A DNA stretch of 64,000 nucleotides from Microcoleus sp. bin48.metabat.b7b8b9.023 (GTDB lineage: Bacteria > Cyanobacteriota > Cyanobacteriia > Cyanobacteriales > Microcoleaceae), in NCBI RefSeq assembly GCF_013299185.1, contig NZ_JAAFKG010000024.1, positions 31,972 through 95,971 of the forward strand, given 5' to 3'. The notes beneath the pieces were generated by a model, which had not been told where the DNA came from, did no database searches, and saw nothing but the letters and a program-made list of their open reading frames with translations. Below are positions 27,145 through 34,668 of this stretch, one piece after another (position 1 is the stretch's first letter; each line of letters begins with the position of its first letter). The translations under genes were made by a program, and so were the position numbers.

Positions 27145-27768
27145 TTACTTTGTTTCCGGTGAAGAAACATCACCGGCTGAAACTAATTCGCGGGGGCGTT
27201 CCGGCAAACTAAAAGCTGGTGTATCTGATTGCTTCATGGACAATTCATCCGGGAAGAAATCGCGGCGCGCCAAGACAATTGCTCCTACCATTGCCATCAA
27301 CAAAAATACCGATGCTAACTCGAAAGGTAGCAAATAGTCGGTGAAGAAGTGTTTGGCGATCGTCACGATCGAACTTTCGGCGGGTGCTCCCGTCGTTGTA
27401 ACAATTGCCCAAGGAGTAGACACGACCATTGTACCCAACAGCGCAAACAAACCAGCACAAACGACTGCGGTTGCGACTTGACGCACCCAAGCGTTAGGAA
27501 TTGTGCGGAACTCTTCTCGTTTGTTTACCAACATGATGGCAAACAAAATTAAGACGTTAACAGCGCCAACATAAATTAAGATTTGCGCTGCTGCTACAAA
27601 GTCAGCATTCAACAATAGGTACAAGCCGGCAATGCTGGTAAATACGCCACACAGCAGAAATGCTGAGTAAACGATGTTGGAAAACAGCACTACTCCTAAT
27701 GCTCCTCCAATCATCATTAAGGCGAGTATGCCAAATGAAACAATTTGAACCCCTTCGGCTAGATTCAC
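27145..27768 (-). CDS. ndhG: NDH-1 subunit J-type NdhG
   Basis: A membrane subunit (NuoJ/ND6 homologue) of NDH-1. Five transmembrane helices are seen, starting VNLAEGVQIVSFGILALMM. Motifs NADFVAAAQILIYVGAVNVLILFAIML and FELASVFLLMAMVGAIVLARRDF are typical. I chose the GTG at 27768, preceded by AAAGGA (about 27778-27783); the frame stays open 20 codons upstream, but that is GGGCATTGGCCAAACAGG repeat DNA inside the operon. The C-terminal tail (after ARRDFFPDELS) is hydrophilic, as in other cyanobacteria. Confidence 0.95.
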   Translation of the reverse strand: MNLAEGVQIVSFGILALMMIGGALGVVLFSNIVYSAFLLCGVFTSIAGLYLLLNADFVAAAQILIYVGAVNVLILFAIMLVNKREEFRTIPNAWVRQVATAVVCAGLFALLGTMVVSTPWAIVTTTGAPAESSIVTIAKHFFTDYLLPFELASVFLLMAMVGAIVLARRDFFPDELSMKQSDTPAFSLPERPRELVSAGDVSSPETK

Positions 27769-27994
27769 AATATTTAATCCTTTGTTAATTGGGCAAACAG
27801 GGCATTGGCCAAACAGGGCATTGGGCATTGAGCATTGGGCATTGGGCGAAGCGAAGCGGAGGGATTGGGCATTTGTTATTTGTTATTTGTTATTTGTTAT
27901 TTGAAAAACTACTAACAACTAACAAGTAACCACTAACCACTAACTACTAACTATTCCCCATGCCCGATGCCCCATGCCCGATGCCCCATTCCCA
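27769..27994. repeat. Heptamer repeats inside the ndh operon
   Basis: Between ndhI and ndhG lie short tandem arrays: GGGCATTG-type units (about 27794-27855), TTATTTG units (about 27875-27904), AACTAAC/CTAACCA units (27908-27950) and ATGCCC units (27960-27990). The 226-bp spacer is far longer than usual for this operon and would be transcribed. Confidence 0.7.
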
Positions 27995-28573
27995 TTACTT
28001 ACTTTCCTGAATTTCCTCTGGGCGGAGGCCTGCACGGCGATCGGTGTAGGAAACTTCATGAGGATCCATCACACCTTTCGGCAAATAAGCGAATTCGCGC
28101 AACGGTGTCACCATCGGATCGTCTGAAACCTTGTAGGGCAAACGTCCGAGGGCCACGTTGTCATAATTCAATTCATGACGTTCGTAGGCGGCTAACTCGT
28201 ATTCTTCTGTCATCGACAAACAATTAGTCGGACAATATTCTACACAGTTACCGCAGAAGATACACACCCCGAAATCGATACTGTAGTGCTTGAGTTGCTT
28301 CTTCTTAGTTTCTTTGTTAAATTCCCAATCCACCACAGGCAAATTGATCGGACAAACTCGAACGCAGACTTCGCAGGAGATGCACTTGTCAAATTCAAAG
28401 TGAATTCTGCCCCGAAAACGTTCGGAAGGAATTAGTTTCTCGTAAGGATACTGCACCGTAACCGGGCGGCGTCTCATGTGATCGAAGGTCACTGCTAGTC
28501 CTTGGCCGATATACTTAGCAGCTTGAACAGTCTCTTTGGCGTATTCGCCTACTTGATTGAGGAATTTTAGCAT
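27995..28573 (-). CDS. ndhI: NDH-1 subunit I, 2x[4Fe-4S] NdhI
   Basis: It carries two [4Fe-4S] clusters in the peripheral arm of NDH-1 and passes electrons (from ferredoxin in cyanobacteria) to plastoquinone. Both cluster motifs are intact: [12 protein letters not shown] and [12 protein letters not shown]. The 192 residues are full length, with the conserved [20 protein letters not shown] and the C-terminal [13 protein letters not shown] 28573 follows GAGAGAAC. It lies 98 bp after ndhA. Confidence 0.97.
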   Translation of the reverse strand: MLKFLNQVGEYAKETVQAAKYIGQGLAVTFDHMRRRPVTVQYPYEKLIPSERFRGRIHFEFDKCISCEVCVRVCPINLPVVDWEFNKETKKKQLKHYSIDFGVCIFCGNCVEYCPTNCLSMTEEYELAAYERHELNYDNVALGRLPYKVSDDPMVTPLREFAYLPKGVMDPHEVSYTDRRAGLRPEEIQESK

Positions 28574-28671
28574 CGTGTTCTCTCTCTGTACTTGAGTTTT
28601 TGGTAATTGCTAACTAATAATAGGTAATTGGTTAACAGGTATTTTTTCTGTTGCCCTTTACCTATTATGAA

Positions 28672-29790
28672 TTAACCGCCAAAAGCAAAGGGAAAGGCAA
28701 GTTTCAAAGCTGCGGTCAATAGCAAGTTAACTAGAGCAACCGGAAGCAAAAACTTCCATCCCAAATCTAGCAATTGGTCAATCCGAACTCGTGGCAGAGT
28801 CCAACGGAGCAGAACTGCCAAGAACAGGAAAAAGTAGGCTTTCAACAAGGTCATTGTAATGCCCAGCGTGCCAGTAATTACCTGCAACCAAGGAGTTGTT
28901 TCGCTCAATCCCAGGGCATTTGTGATAACTCCGACGGGAATCGGGCATTCCCAACCACCGAGGTACAAAACGGCTACTAGCAGGCAAGAAAGGACGAGGT
29001 TAACGTAGGAAGCGATGTAGTATAAGGCAAATTTCATGCCTGTATACTCAGTCTGATATCCTGCTACCAATTCTTCTTCTGCTTCGGGTAAGTCAAAGGG
29101 CAAACGTTCGCATTCGGCTAGTGCTGCAATCCAGAAAATCAGGAAACCTGCGGGTTGGCGCCAGACGTTCCAGCCGATGATGCCGTAGCCGGCTTGTTGG
29201 TGTACGATGTCGATCGTACTTAAGCTGTTGGACATCATCACAACTGCCAATACTGCCAAAGCTAGGGGAATTTCGTAGCTGAGGGATTGAGCAGCGGCTC
29301 TGAGTCCGCCGAGGAGGGCGTATTTGTTGTTAGAAGCATAGCCCGACATCAGCAAGCCGATCGGCTGAATGCTAGAGAGAGCAATCCACAGAAATATCGC
29401 TGTCCCCATATCGGCGATGAGCATATGCTCTCCGAAGGGTACGATCAAGTAGGACAGAAACACTGGAATCACGACAATTACCGGGCCGAGCGTGAACAGC
29501 AGCGCGTCAGCTTTTGCCGGTACAATGTCTTCTTTGAATACCAACTTCATGCCGTCAGCAACGGGTGCTAGGACTCCCAGGGGGCCGAGAAATTCCGGGC
29601 CAATCCGCTGTTGAGCGGCGGCGGAGATTTTCCGCTCTAGCCAGACGCTAGTCAGTACCCCGAATACAGCACCGACAACCATCAGCACCATCGGCAGTGG
29701 CAGCCAAAGCACGTGGGCGATGTCGGCAGGTAAGCCCAAATTCATTAGGGCTTCTACAAAACTTCCTTGTAAGTCAATTCCTGGGTTCAT
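28672..29790 (-). CDS. ndhA: NDH-1 subunit H-type NdhA
   Basis: A membrane subunit (NuoH/ND1 homologue) forming part of the quinone site at the junction of membrane and peripheral arms. The 372 residues contain about eight transmembrane helices. Family motifs are [42 protein letters not shown] and [22 protein letters not shown]. First gene of ndhA-I-G-E. No T-tract terminator is visible between the four genes, consistent with one transcript. Confidence 0.97.
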   Translation of the reverse strand: MNPGIDLQGSFVEALMNLGLPADIAHVLWLPLPMVLMVVGAVFGVLTSVWLERKISAAAQQRIGPEFLGPLGVLAPVADGMKLVFKEDIVPAKADALLFTLGPVIVVIPVFLSYLIVPFGEHMLIADMGTAIFLWIALSSIQPIGLLMSGYASNNKYALLGGLRAAAQSLSYEIPLALAVLAVVMMSNSLSTIDIVHQQAGYGIIGWNVWRQPAGFLIFWIAALAECERLPFDLPEAEEELVAGYQTEYTGMKFALYYIASYVNLVLSCLLVAVLYLGGWECPIPVGVITNALGLSETTPWLQVITGTLGITMTLLKAYFFLFLAVLLRWTLPRVRIDQLLDLGWKFLLPVALVNLLLTAALKLAFPFAFGG

Positions 29791-30377
29791 GTTTCCAGCT
29801 TTTGAGCGATCGCCATATAATTTTTCACCCGTCCTTCGTAGGAGTAGGCTTAGAGAGCGGGGACTTTGTAAAGATTTTTAATGCTTTACCGCATATCAGT
29901 ATATCGCCGGACTGGCCCCAAGAACCGATGGATGAGGTGAAGTTCTAATTATCTGAGCCCCAACGCGAGCTAATCGGTTGGTAACTTATGGTTGAGTGTT
30001 AGCTAATTACTGTTGACTGTTTGTAGGGAAAGACCAAAGAAACCGGGTTTTTATGGGTTTCTGCGAGTTGTAACGAAGTTTTTTCGCAAAAACCCGGTTT
30101 CTGAGTACCCGCGTGTAATACCATTTTTCTAAAATCGTGCAACACTCTTCGACCCCCCCTAGCCCCCCCGCTGCATTGCGGGGGGGACAAGAATACTGTT
30201 GCATTCTTTTTTTAAATTGGTATAAGTTCGATGAACGAGATATAGCAACCGCCACATCGGGCGCGGACAGAAATAAACTCATGAATAAGGCCGACGAACC
30301 CTCGAAAAACGGTTTGATTCGCTTGCTATAACTGTCAACTGTCAACTGTCAACTGTCAACTGCTATATAGCCCAAAC
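29791..30377. other. Intergenic region with palindromic and heptamer repeats
   Basis: No gene is supported. Contents: an AAACCGGGTTTTTA...AAAAACCCGGTTT inverted repeat (30039-30103), a C-run/G-run hairpin (CCCCCCCGCTGCATTGCGGG, about 30162-30187), and five TGTCAAC heptamers (30329-30362). The start should hold the promoter of ndhA on the minus strand. Confidence 0.55.
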
Positions 30378-30411
30378 AAAAAGGGCAGAGAATTAATTCT
30401 CTGCCCTTTTT
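30378..30411. terminator. Perfect 34-bp palindrome, bidirectional terminator for ssrA
   Basis: AAAAAGGGCAGAGAATT is followed directly by its exact reverse complement, giving a GC-bearing stem with A-run and T-run flanks on both strands. It lies 58 bp beyond the 3' end of ssrA on the minus strand, the right place and shape for its intrinsic terminator. Confidence 0.85.
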
Positions 30412-30468
30412 ATGCTTTAAGGTAACTTTCAAATGGCTTAAACCATTGATTTTACGCTACCTTTTTTA

Positions 30469-30856
30469 TGGAACTGGGCAGAATCGAACTGCCGTCCAAA
30501 GCGGGTATTTACCTTCCGATCGTTCACAGGTTTATCCCCTCTGATCCTCGGGGCGGGAACCATCTTTATCCCAAATGGGGGGATTTTCTAGTGATTTCTT
30601 TCCCGGCTAACCGACTAGAAACGTTTAGCTAGGGCATCCGTTGGGGGTTGTTATGCTGCCTTTAACGGAGTTAAGCGGCATACACTCTGAACCAAGCTAG
30701 AGAAGTTTTTAGGCTACAGCTACGGCTTTGCGAGCGAAAGGAACGATGTTGTTCGCATTTACTATTTTTTTTGAGCCGATATTAACGAGAGTAGACTCCC
30801 TCTCGACCTGCATCACGGAGCAGCTTTCGCCACCCTGTCGAAACCATTACAGCCCC
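30469..30856 (-). ncRNA. ssrA: Transfer-messenger RNA (tmRNA)
   Basis: It rescues stalled ribosomes by trans-translation. The 5' end GGGGCUG (30856 down) pairs with CAGUUCC at the 3' end, followed by discriminator A at 30469; the CCA is not encoded. The T arm reads GGCAGTTCGATTCTGCC. The tag frame follows AATAGTAAAT and reads ANNIVPFARKAVAVA, then TAA (tag about 30758-30711). Downstream sequence is rich in pseudoknot-like pairings. The conserved ATGGTTTCGACAGG block is at the 5' end. Length about 388 nt is normal for a one-piece cyanobacterial tmRNA. Confidence 0.96.
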
Positions 30857-31072
30857 TCGTGTTCTCTAATCATAGCTAATATTTTGTATAACGTCAATCG
30901 ATTTTGGATTTTAGATTTTAGATTTTGGATTTTAGATTGTGGATTGAGGCTTTTTTTACCAATAGTCGAGGACGCACTACCAACAAAGAAACCGGGTTTT
31001 TTACAAAGAATGAGCATTTTGGGCAAATATTTTCGTTAAAAAACCCGGTTTCTCTACACCCGTGGAAGATTT
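30857..31072. repeat. AT-rich heptamers and AAACCGGGTTTTTT palindrome
   Basis: ATTTTAG/ATTTTGG heptamers (about 30899-30945) are followed by an inverted repeat whose arms GAAACCGGGTTTTTTAC and TTAAAAAACCCGGTTTC lie at about 30988-31055. The same palindrome family occurs at 30039-30103 and 49856-49923. The right arm is close to the end of the kinase gene and may stop its transcription. Confidence 0.7.
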
Positions 31073-32830
31073 CTAATGCAAAGTTTTGTCCCAGACACCG
31101 ATGTAAATTCGATCGCGCTCATTGCGTTCGATCGTCCCTTTCAGCGAACCTTTCTGAAAATTAAACCGATTGGTGCGACGTTGCTGCACGTCCCGGAACC
31201 CTTGCAAAATCTCCTTATCTGCGCCGCCCACCATGCCGTTTAACGCGGTTCGGACTACCAAATCGTCCACCGACTGGGCAAAAGAGCCCTCTGTTTGCAC
31301 GAGTTGTTCGGAATTGCGATCGTAAATATAGCCCAGAGTAACCCGGTTCGGCAGCAATTCATAAAGTGCGGTGCGAGTATTCGGCCAATAGCCGCGGGAT
31401 TGAGAGTCTGTGGGATCTCCCAGTGCACTTACAATCTGACTTTCCGGCGTACCAACGGCAAACCCTGGGATAGTGGGAGTCTTCTGATTGCTGGTTGCCG
31501 GTGGTTCGCTGGGTGCGGATCCGGGCGGCAATTGCTTGTCAACCAGTTTTTCCGGTTGTGTGGGTTCGGAAGCCTTAGGTTTTGGAGTTGGAGTTGGGGC
31601 TGGAGTTGGGGCTGGAGTTGAAGTTGGAGTTGCAGTTGCAGTTGCAGTTGGAGTTGCAGCAGGAGTTGGAGTTGGAGTTGGAGTTGGAGTTGGAGTTGGA
31701 GTTGGAGTTGGAGTTGGCGACGGAGTTTCTAGGCGAGGGGGAATTGGTGCGGGGCTGGTGCGTGCGTCTGGATCTGCGGGGGTGGAAGTGCGATCGTCCT
31801 TCGCTATTGGTGCCGGTTCCGAAGATTGTCCGTTGAAGAAAATCCTCGCAATGCCGACCAAACCACCGAATATAAGTGCGATCGTCACAAACCCCAAAAT
31901 CAACCAAACCTTGCGGTTGCCGAACCCATTCGTCACCACAGCAGGCGCTGTTTTGAGAGTTGCAGGCGACTGAGGGCCGTGTCCCGGCATCACAGCCAGC
32001 GTCGGCCCGGTATCCGGCGACTGCCCGTGCAGCAGCGCCAGCCACTCATCCACGCTAGCAGGGCGATTTTGAGCCTCTACCGTCATCCCCCGCATCACCG
32101 CTTGACTCACAGTCACACTTAAGTCAGGGCGCAAGTCGCGGGGTGAAGGCATCGGCTGACTGGTACGCAAAATGGCAGCCACGGGCACCCTGGCTGTGAG
32201 CAAAGTGTAAAGCGTCGCCGCTAGCCCGTAAACATCGGTGGCGGGCGTATATTTTCCTTGGGCGAAATACTGTTCTGGTGGTGCGTAACCGTCGGACACC
32301 ATATTAGTGTGACTTTGGGTTGCGCCTGCTGTAAACTCGCGAGCAATGCCAAAATCGATCAGCACGACTTCTTGAGTACCTTGGCGCAGCAGGATGTTTT
32401 GCGGTTTGATATCTCGGTGCAGCAAACCCTTTTGATGAACTGCTTTCAAAGCAGCCCCAATTTGAGTGATGTAGAGAATTGCCAGATTTTCTGGGAGGGG
32501 ATTGTTTGTACCGACTACATCGCCCAAATTCTGACCGGCTATGTAGTCCATTACCATGTATGGCTGTCCGTCTTCAATGAAGAAGTCGCTGACGCGGACT
32601 ATATTCGGATGGACGCAGGAAGCCAACCGCCTTGCTTCGTCTTGAAACTTGCGATCGAATTCAGCAAAATTTGGTTGTCGCCGCAGGGATTCGTTGAGGG
32701 TTTTAATAACGACAGGCTGTCCTAAATAGCGGTGAGTTGCCTTGAAGGTAATTCCAAAGCCACCGCGTCCCAATTCTTGTTCGAGGGTGTACTTTCCACC
32801 CTGTAAAGTTTTGCCGATGAGCGCATCCAT
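31073..32830 (-). CDS. Ser/Thr protein kinase with Pro/Thr linker and extracytoplasmic domain
   Basis: The N-terminal kinase domain (about 14-270) has [16 protein letters not shown] lysine Lys43 (VVIKTL), HRD (138-140) in [16 protein letters not shown] (159-161) and [11 protein letters not shown] transmembrane helix (about 308-330) is followed by a long Thr-Pro/Ala-Pro tract (about 365-425) and a C-terminal domain of about 130 residues ([20 protein letters not shown] to [10 protein letters not shown]) that should lie outside the cytoplasmic membrane. The linker is coded by GGAGTT hexamers on the plus strand, like the SLH protein at 7812. I used ATG 32830; a GTG at 32848 adds 6 residues. Target unknown. 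Confidence 0.9.
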   Translation of the reverse strand: MDALIGKTLQGGKYTLEQELGRGGFGITFKATHRYLGQPVVIKTLNESLRRQPNFAEFDRKFQDEARRLASCVHPNIVRVSDFFIEDGQPYMVMDYIAGQNLGDVVGTNNPLPENLAILYITQIGAALKAVHQKGLLHRDIKPQNILLRQGTQEVVLIDFGIAREFTAGATQSHTNMVSDGYAPPEQYFAQGKYTPATDVYGLAATLYTLLTARVPVAAILRTSQPMPSPRDLRPDLSVTVSQAVMRGMTVEAQNRPASVDEWLALLHGQSPDTGPTLAVMPGHGPQSPATLKTAPAVVTNGFGNRKVWLILGFVTIALIFGGLVGIARIFFNGQSSEPAPIAKDDRTSTPADPDARTSPAPIPPRLETPSPTPTPTPTPTPTPTPTPTPAATPTATATATPTSTPAPTPAPTPTPKPKASEPTQPEKLVDKQLPPGSAPSEPPATSNQKTPTIPGFAVGTPESQIVSALGDPTDSQSRGYWPNTRTALYELLPNRVTLGYIYDRNSEQLVQTEGSFAQSVDDLVVRTALNGMVGGADKEILQGFRDVQQRRTNRFNFQKGSLKGTIERNERDRIYIGVWDKTLH

Positions 32831-32963
32831 AGGTTCGGGCGATCGCACTTCAAGTAATATGGCTGATTATGGCACATATGGTTTGCTCAGTTACCAGTCT
32901 AAATGGCGATCGCACTCCTCAATTGACGTTGCCATTCCTTCCCGAATCGATTCCCGCATCGCG

Positions 32964-33233
32964 CTACAACTGCCCCAGGAACTTATCGTACTCTGCGTGT
33001 GAACCAACCCAAAACCAGATCGCAGTGTCTCCATCCAACTGACCAACAGCTCGATAGTTTTGGTTAATTCGGGCAGAATAGATTGGTAACTCTGAATGCA
33101 CCTTCTTGAAACGCAGGCTTGGGTGACTTGGGTTTTGCTTGAACTGACGATACGCCGCGCGCGTCTGATCTCGAACTTGTTCGGGTAAATCAGCAAATAA
33201 TTTACGGAACTCGATTGTCGTGCGTGACTTCAC
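32964..33233 (-). CDS. RelE/HigB-like toxin of a type II module
   Basis: The 89-residue basic protein fits the RelE/ParE superfamily, whose toxins cut mRNA on the ribosome or poison gyrase. Evidence is the helix pair at the start (TTIEFRKLFADLPEQVRDQTRAAYRQF), NPSHPSLRFKKVH, then strands YSARINQNYRAVG and AIWFWVGSHAEYDKFL, the standard ending of the cyanobacterial branch. It starts with GTG at 33233, overlapping the TGA of the upstream gene (GTGA), so translation is coupled. Third gene of a module with a protease (see 33823). Whether it is toxic is inferred. Confidence 0.85.
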   Translation of the reverse strand: MKSRTTIEFRKLFADLPEQVRDQTRAAYRQFKQNPSHPSLRFKKVHSELPIYSARINQNYRAVGQLDGDTAIWFWVGSHAEYDKFLGQL

Positions 33234-33820
33234 AATGTTTCTGGATCTAGTTCTTGAGTTTTGCCTGCATGATACTCAGCCATTGCGGTCGCTGCGAGTT
33301 TAGCAAGAACATCTGGGGAACGGGAGAATGATTGATCCCAACGCATATCGTCTACCAAGTCAGCTTCTGATAAGAATACTGCATTGCTAGTCTGTCCTGC
33401 AATCACAACCGCTCTATCCGCAATCTTACTCATTGTCATTAATTCAAGAACAATTACAGGCATGACGTAGGCTGTTGCTATGCCTATTGCTGGGGCAATT
33501 GCTGCTGAAACAGAACTCACGAAAGTTTTTTGTAGTACCTCTGACGAAGAAACTAGCTGTTGTTCATCAGCATATTTTTCATTGCCGCTTAAGAATTTTT
33601 CGATTTCATCGCGGACTTTTTCAATAAATACATTTTTTGCTTGTTCTGCTCCTAATGGGAATGTGTTTTCTGGCATTGCATTGAGCCACTGTTTCGCTGC
33701 CTCTTCGTAAGAGTTAGTGGAATCCACTAGCTGCTTTATCCTATTTTGTTGGTATTTAGGCAGCGTTGCGAGCCACTCTTCACTGTCAATCTGAAATACT
33801 TGTGCTAATTTATTTTCCAT
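33230..33820 (-). CDS. Membrane protein with antitoxin-like C-terminal tail
   Basis: I know no family for the whole 196 residues. Residues 1-100 are hydrophilic and helical; 103-130 (VSSVSAAIAPAIGIATAYVM and following) is a hydrophobic segment long enough to cross the membrane once, perhaps as a hairpin. The tail 168-196 (RSPDVLAKLAATAMAEYHAG, then a Lys-Thr and acidic end) looks like the C-terminal toxin-binding tail of RelE-family antitoxins, which often end in an EY-x-AGK-x-x-x-LDP motif. It ends in GTGA overlap with the toxin gene and begins 2 bp after the protease stop. A membrane-tethered antitoxin is the simplest reading, but it is inference. Confidence 0.65.
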   Translation of the reverse strand: MENKLAQVFQIDSEEWLATLPKYQQNRIKQLVDSTNSYEEAAKQWLNAMPENTFPLGAEQAKNVFIEKVRDEIEKFLSGNEKYADEQQLVSSSEVLQKTFVSSVSAAIAPAIGIATAYVMPVIVLELMTMSKIADRAVVIAGQTSNAVFLSEADLVDDMRWDQSFSRSPDVLAKLAATAMAEYHAGKTQELDPETL

Positions 33821-33822
33821 AT

Positions 33823-34476
33823 CTACAACATTTCCCTAACGTACTCAACAGAGACCGCATGAGTAGTTTGATGGAGGGTATGCGGATCTACCCCACCCAA
33901 TGAAATACCACCTCCACCACCTGGAGCATATGACCCAATTAGAATAGCAACTACTGTAGTAGTGTATGCAGAGAATATAGGGCTTCCAGATTGACCTGGG
34001 CGAGCCTGAGTATTCAGCACGACGTGCTTGGTTTTCACTACTCCATTTTTAATTAAGATTCTTGCACCGATCTCAGTTCGTTGATGAGTAAGTACCAATC
34101 TCCCATGATCTGCGTGAGGATAACCAAAAATATCAACAACACTGCTCACGTTTAGAATATCCGTGCTACCTATTGATAGGTTAGAAGACAGATCAATATC
34201 AGCCGACAAAATACACAAATCTGTGAAGGGATCAATAGCTTCAATGCGAACAGGAATTACCTGAACTTGAGAATCAGAAGTATCTTGATAGTCCTCAATA
34301 GAATTGTAATTTCTTAGGACTACGACTAGATTCTGGTCATCTTTATTAGTAACATGGGCAGCAGTAACAAATCTTCCTGGACTATTTAGTAGAGTCGCTG
34401 TACCAAGCAACTGTACCCCGTTTGCTCCTGTTCGTCCCACCGCAAATACTATGTTTGCTAAAGCTGAGTATGACAT
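33823..34476 (-). CDS. Trypsin-like serine protease (S1-type fold)
   Basis: The 217-residue protein has a complete catalytic triad: His41 (VTAAHV), Asp86 (PFTDLCIL) and Ser163 (RPGQSGSPIF). No signal peptide is seen, so it should act in the cytosol, unlike most trypsin-like proteases. It is the first gene of a three-gene operon (protease, membrane/antitoxin-like, RelE-like), with 2-bp spacing to the next gene. Cytosolic trypsin-like proteases occur in several bacterial conflict systems; the link here is by gene order only. The ATG at 34476 has no strong ribosome site. A GGGGG stretch near the C terminus (APGGGGGISLGG) is a flexible loop. Confidence 0.85.
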   Translation of the reverse strand: MSYSALANIVFAVGRTGANGVQLLGTATLLNSPGRFVTAAHVTNKDDQNLVVVLRNYNSIEDYQDTSDSQVQVIPVRIEAIDPFTDLCILSADIDLSSNLSIGSTDILNVSSVVDIFGYPHADHGRLVLTHQRTEIGARILIKNGVVKTKHVVLNTQARPGQSGSPIFSAYTTTVVAILIGSYAPGGGGGISLGGVDPHTLHQTTHAVSVEYVREML

Positions 34477-34521
34477 TTTACTTTGGGCGATTTAAGTATG
34501 AACTTGCCATATCACTATCAA

Positions 34522-34568
34522 TTATACCGTAACTGTGGTATAACACTCTTGTGTAGAGATTATACCAC
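34522..34568. promoter_or_regulatory. Operator-like TTATACC / GGTATAA repeats upstream of the protease operon
   Basis: Three half-sites in alternating direction occur 46-92 bp before the protease start codon: TTATACC (34522-34528), GTGGTATAA (34535-34543) and TTATACCAC (34560-34568). The last two form a perfect 9-bp inverted repeat with a 16-nt spacer. This is what an autoregulated toxin-antitoxin operator would look like, but no DNA-binding domain is obvious in the three proteins. Confidence 0.5.
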
Positions 34569-34668
34569 ATTTTCGCCAAAGTTATGTTTCTAAGCCGATC
34601 GGATTGTACTGCAATTTCAACGTCATACCTTGTCTGACGATCGATCGCCAAAACCGCAGTACAATACA

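Noticed and set aside
31488..31973. Gly-Val and Leu-Glu repeat proteins on the plus strand
   Set aside because: They are antisense readings of the GGAGTT hexamers that code the Thr-Pro linker of the kinase on the minus strand.
32891..33196. 101-codon frame on the minus strand
   Set aside because: It overlaps the RelE-like gene in another frame; the RelE frame has the family motifs and the coupled start.
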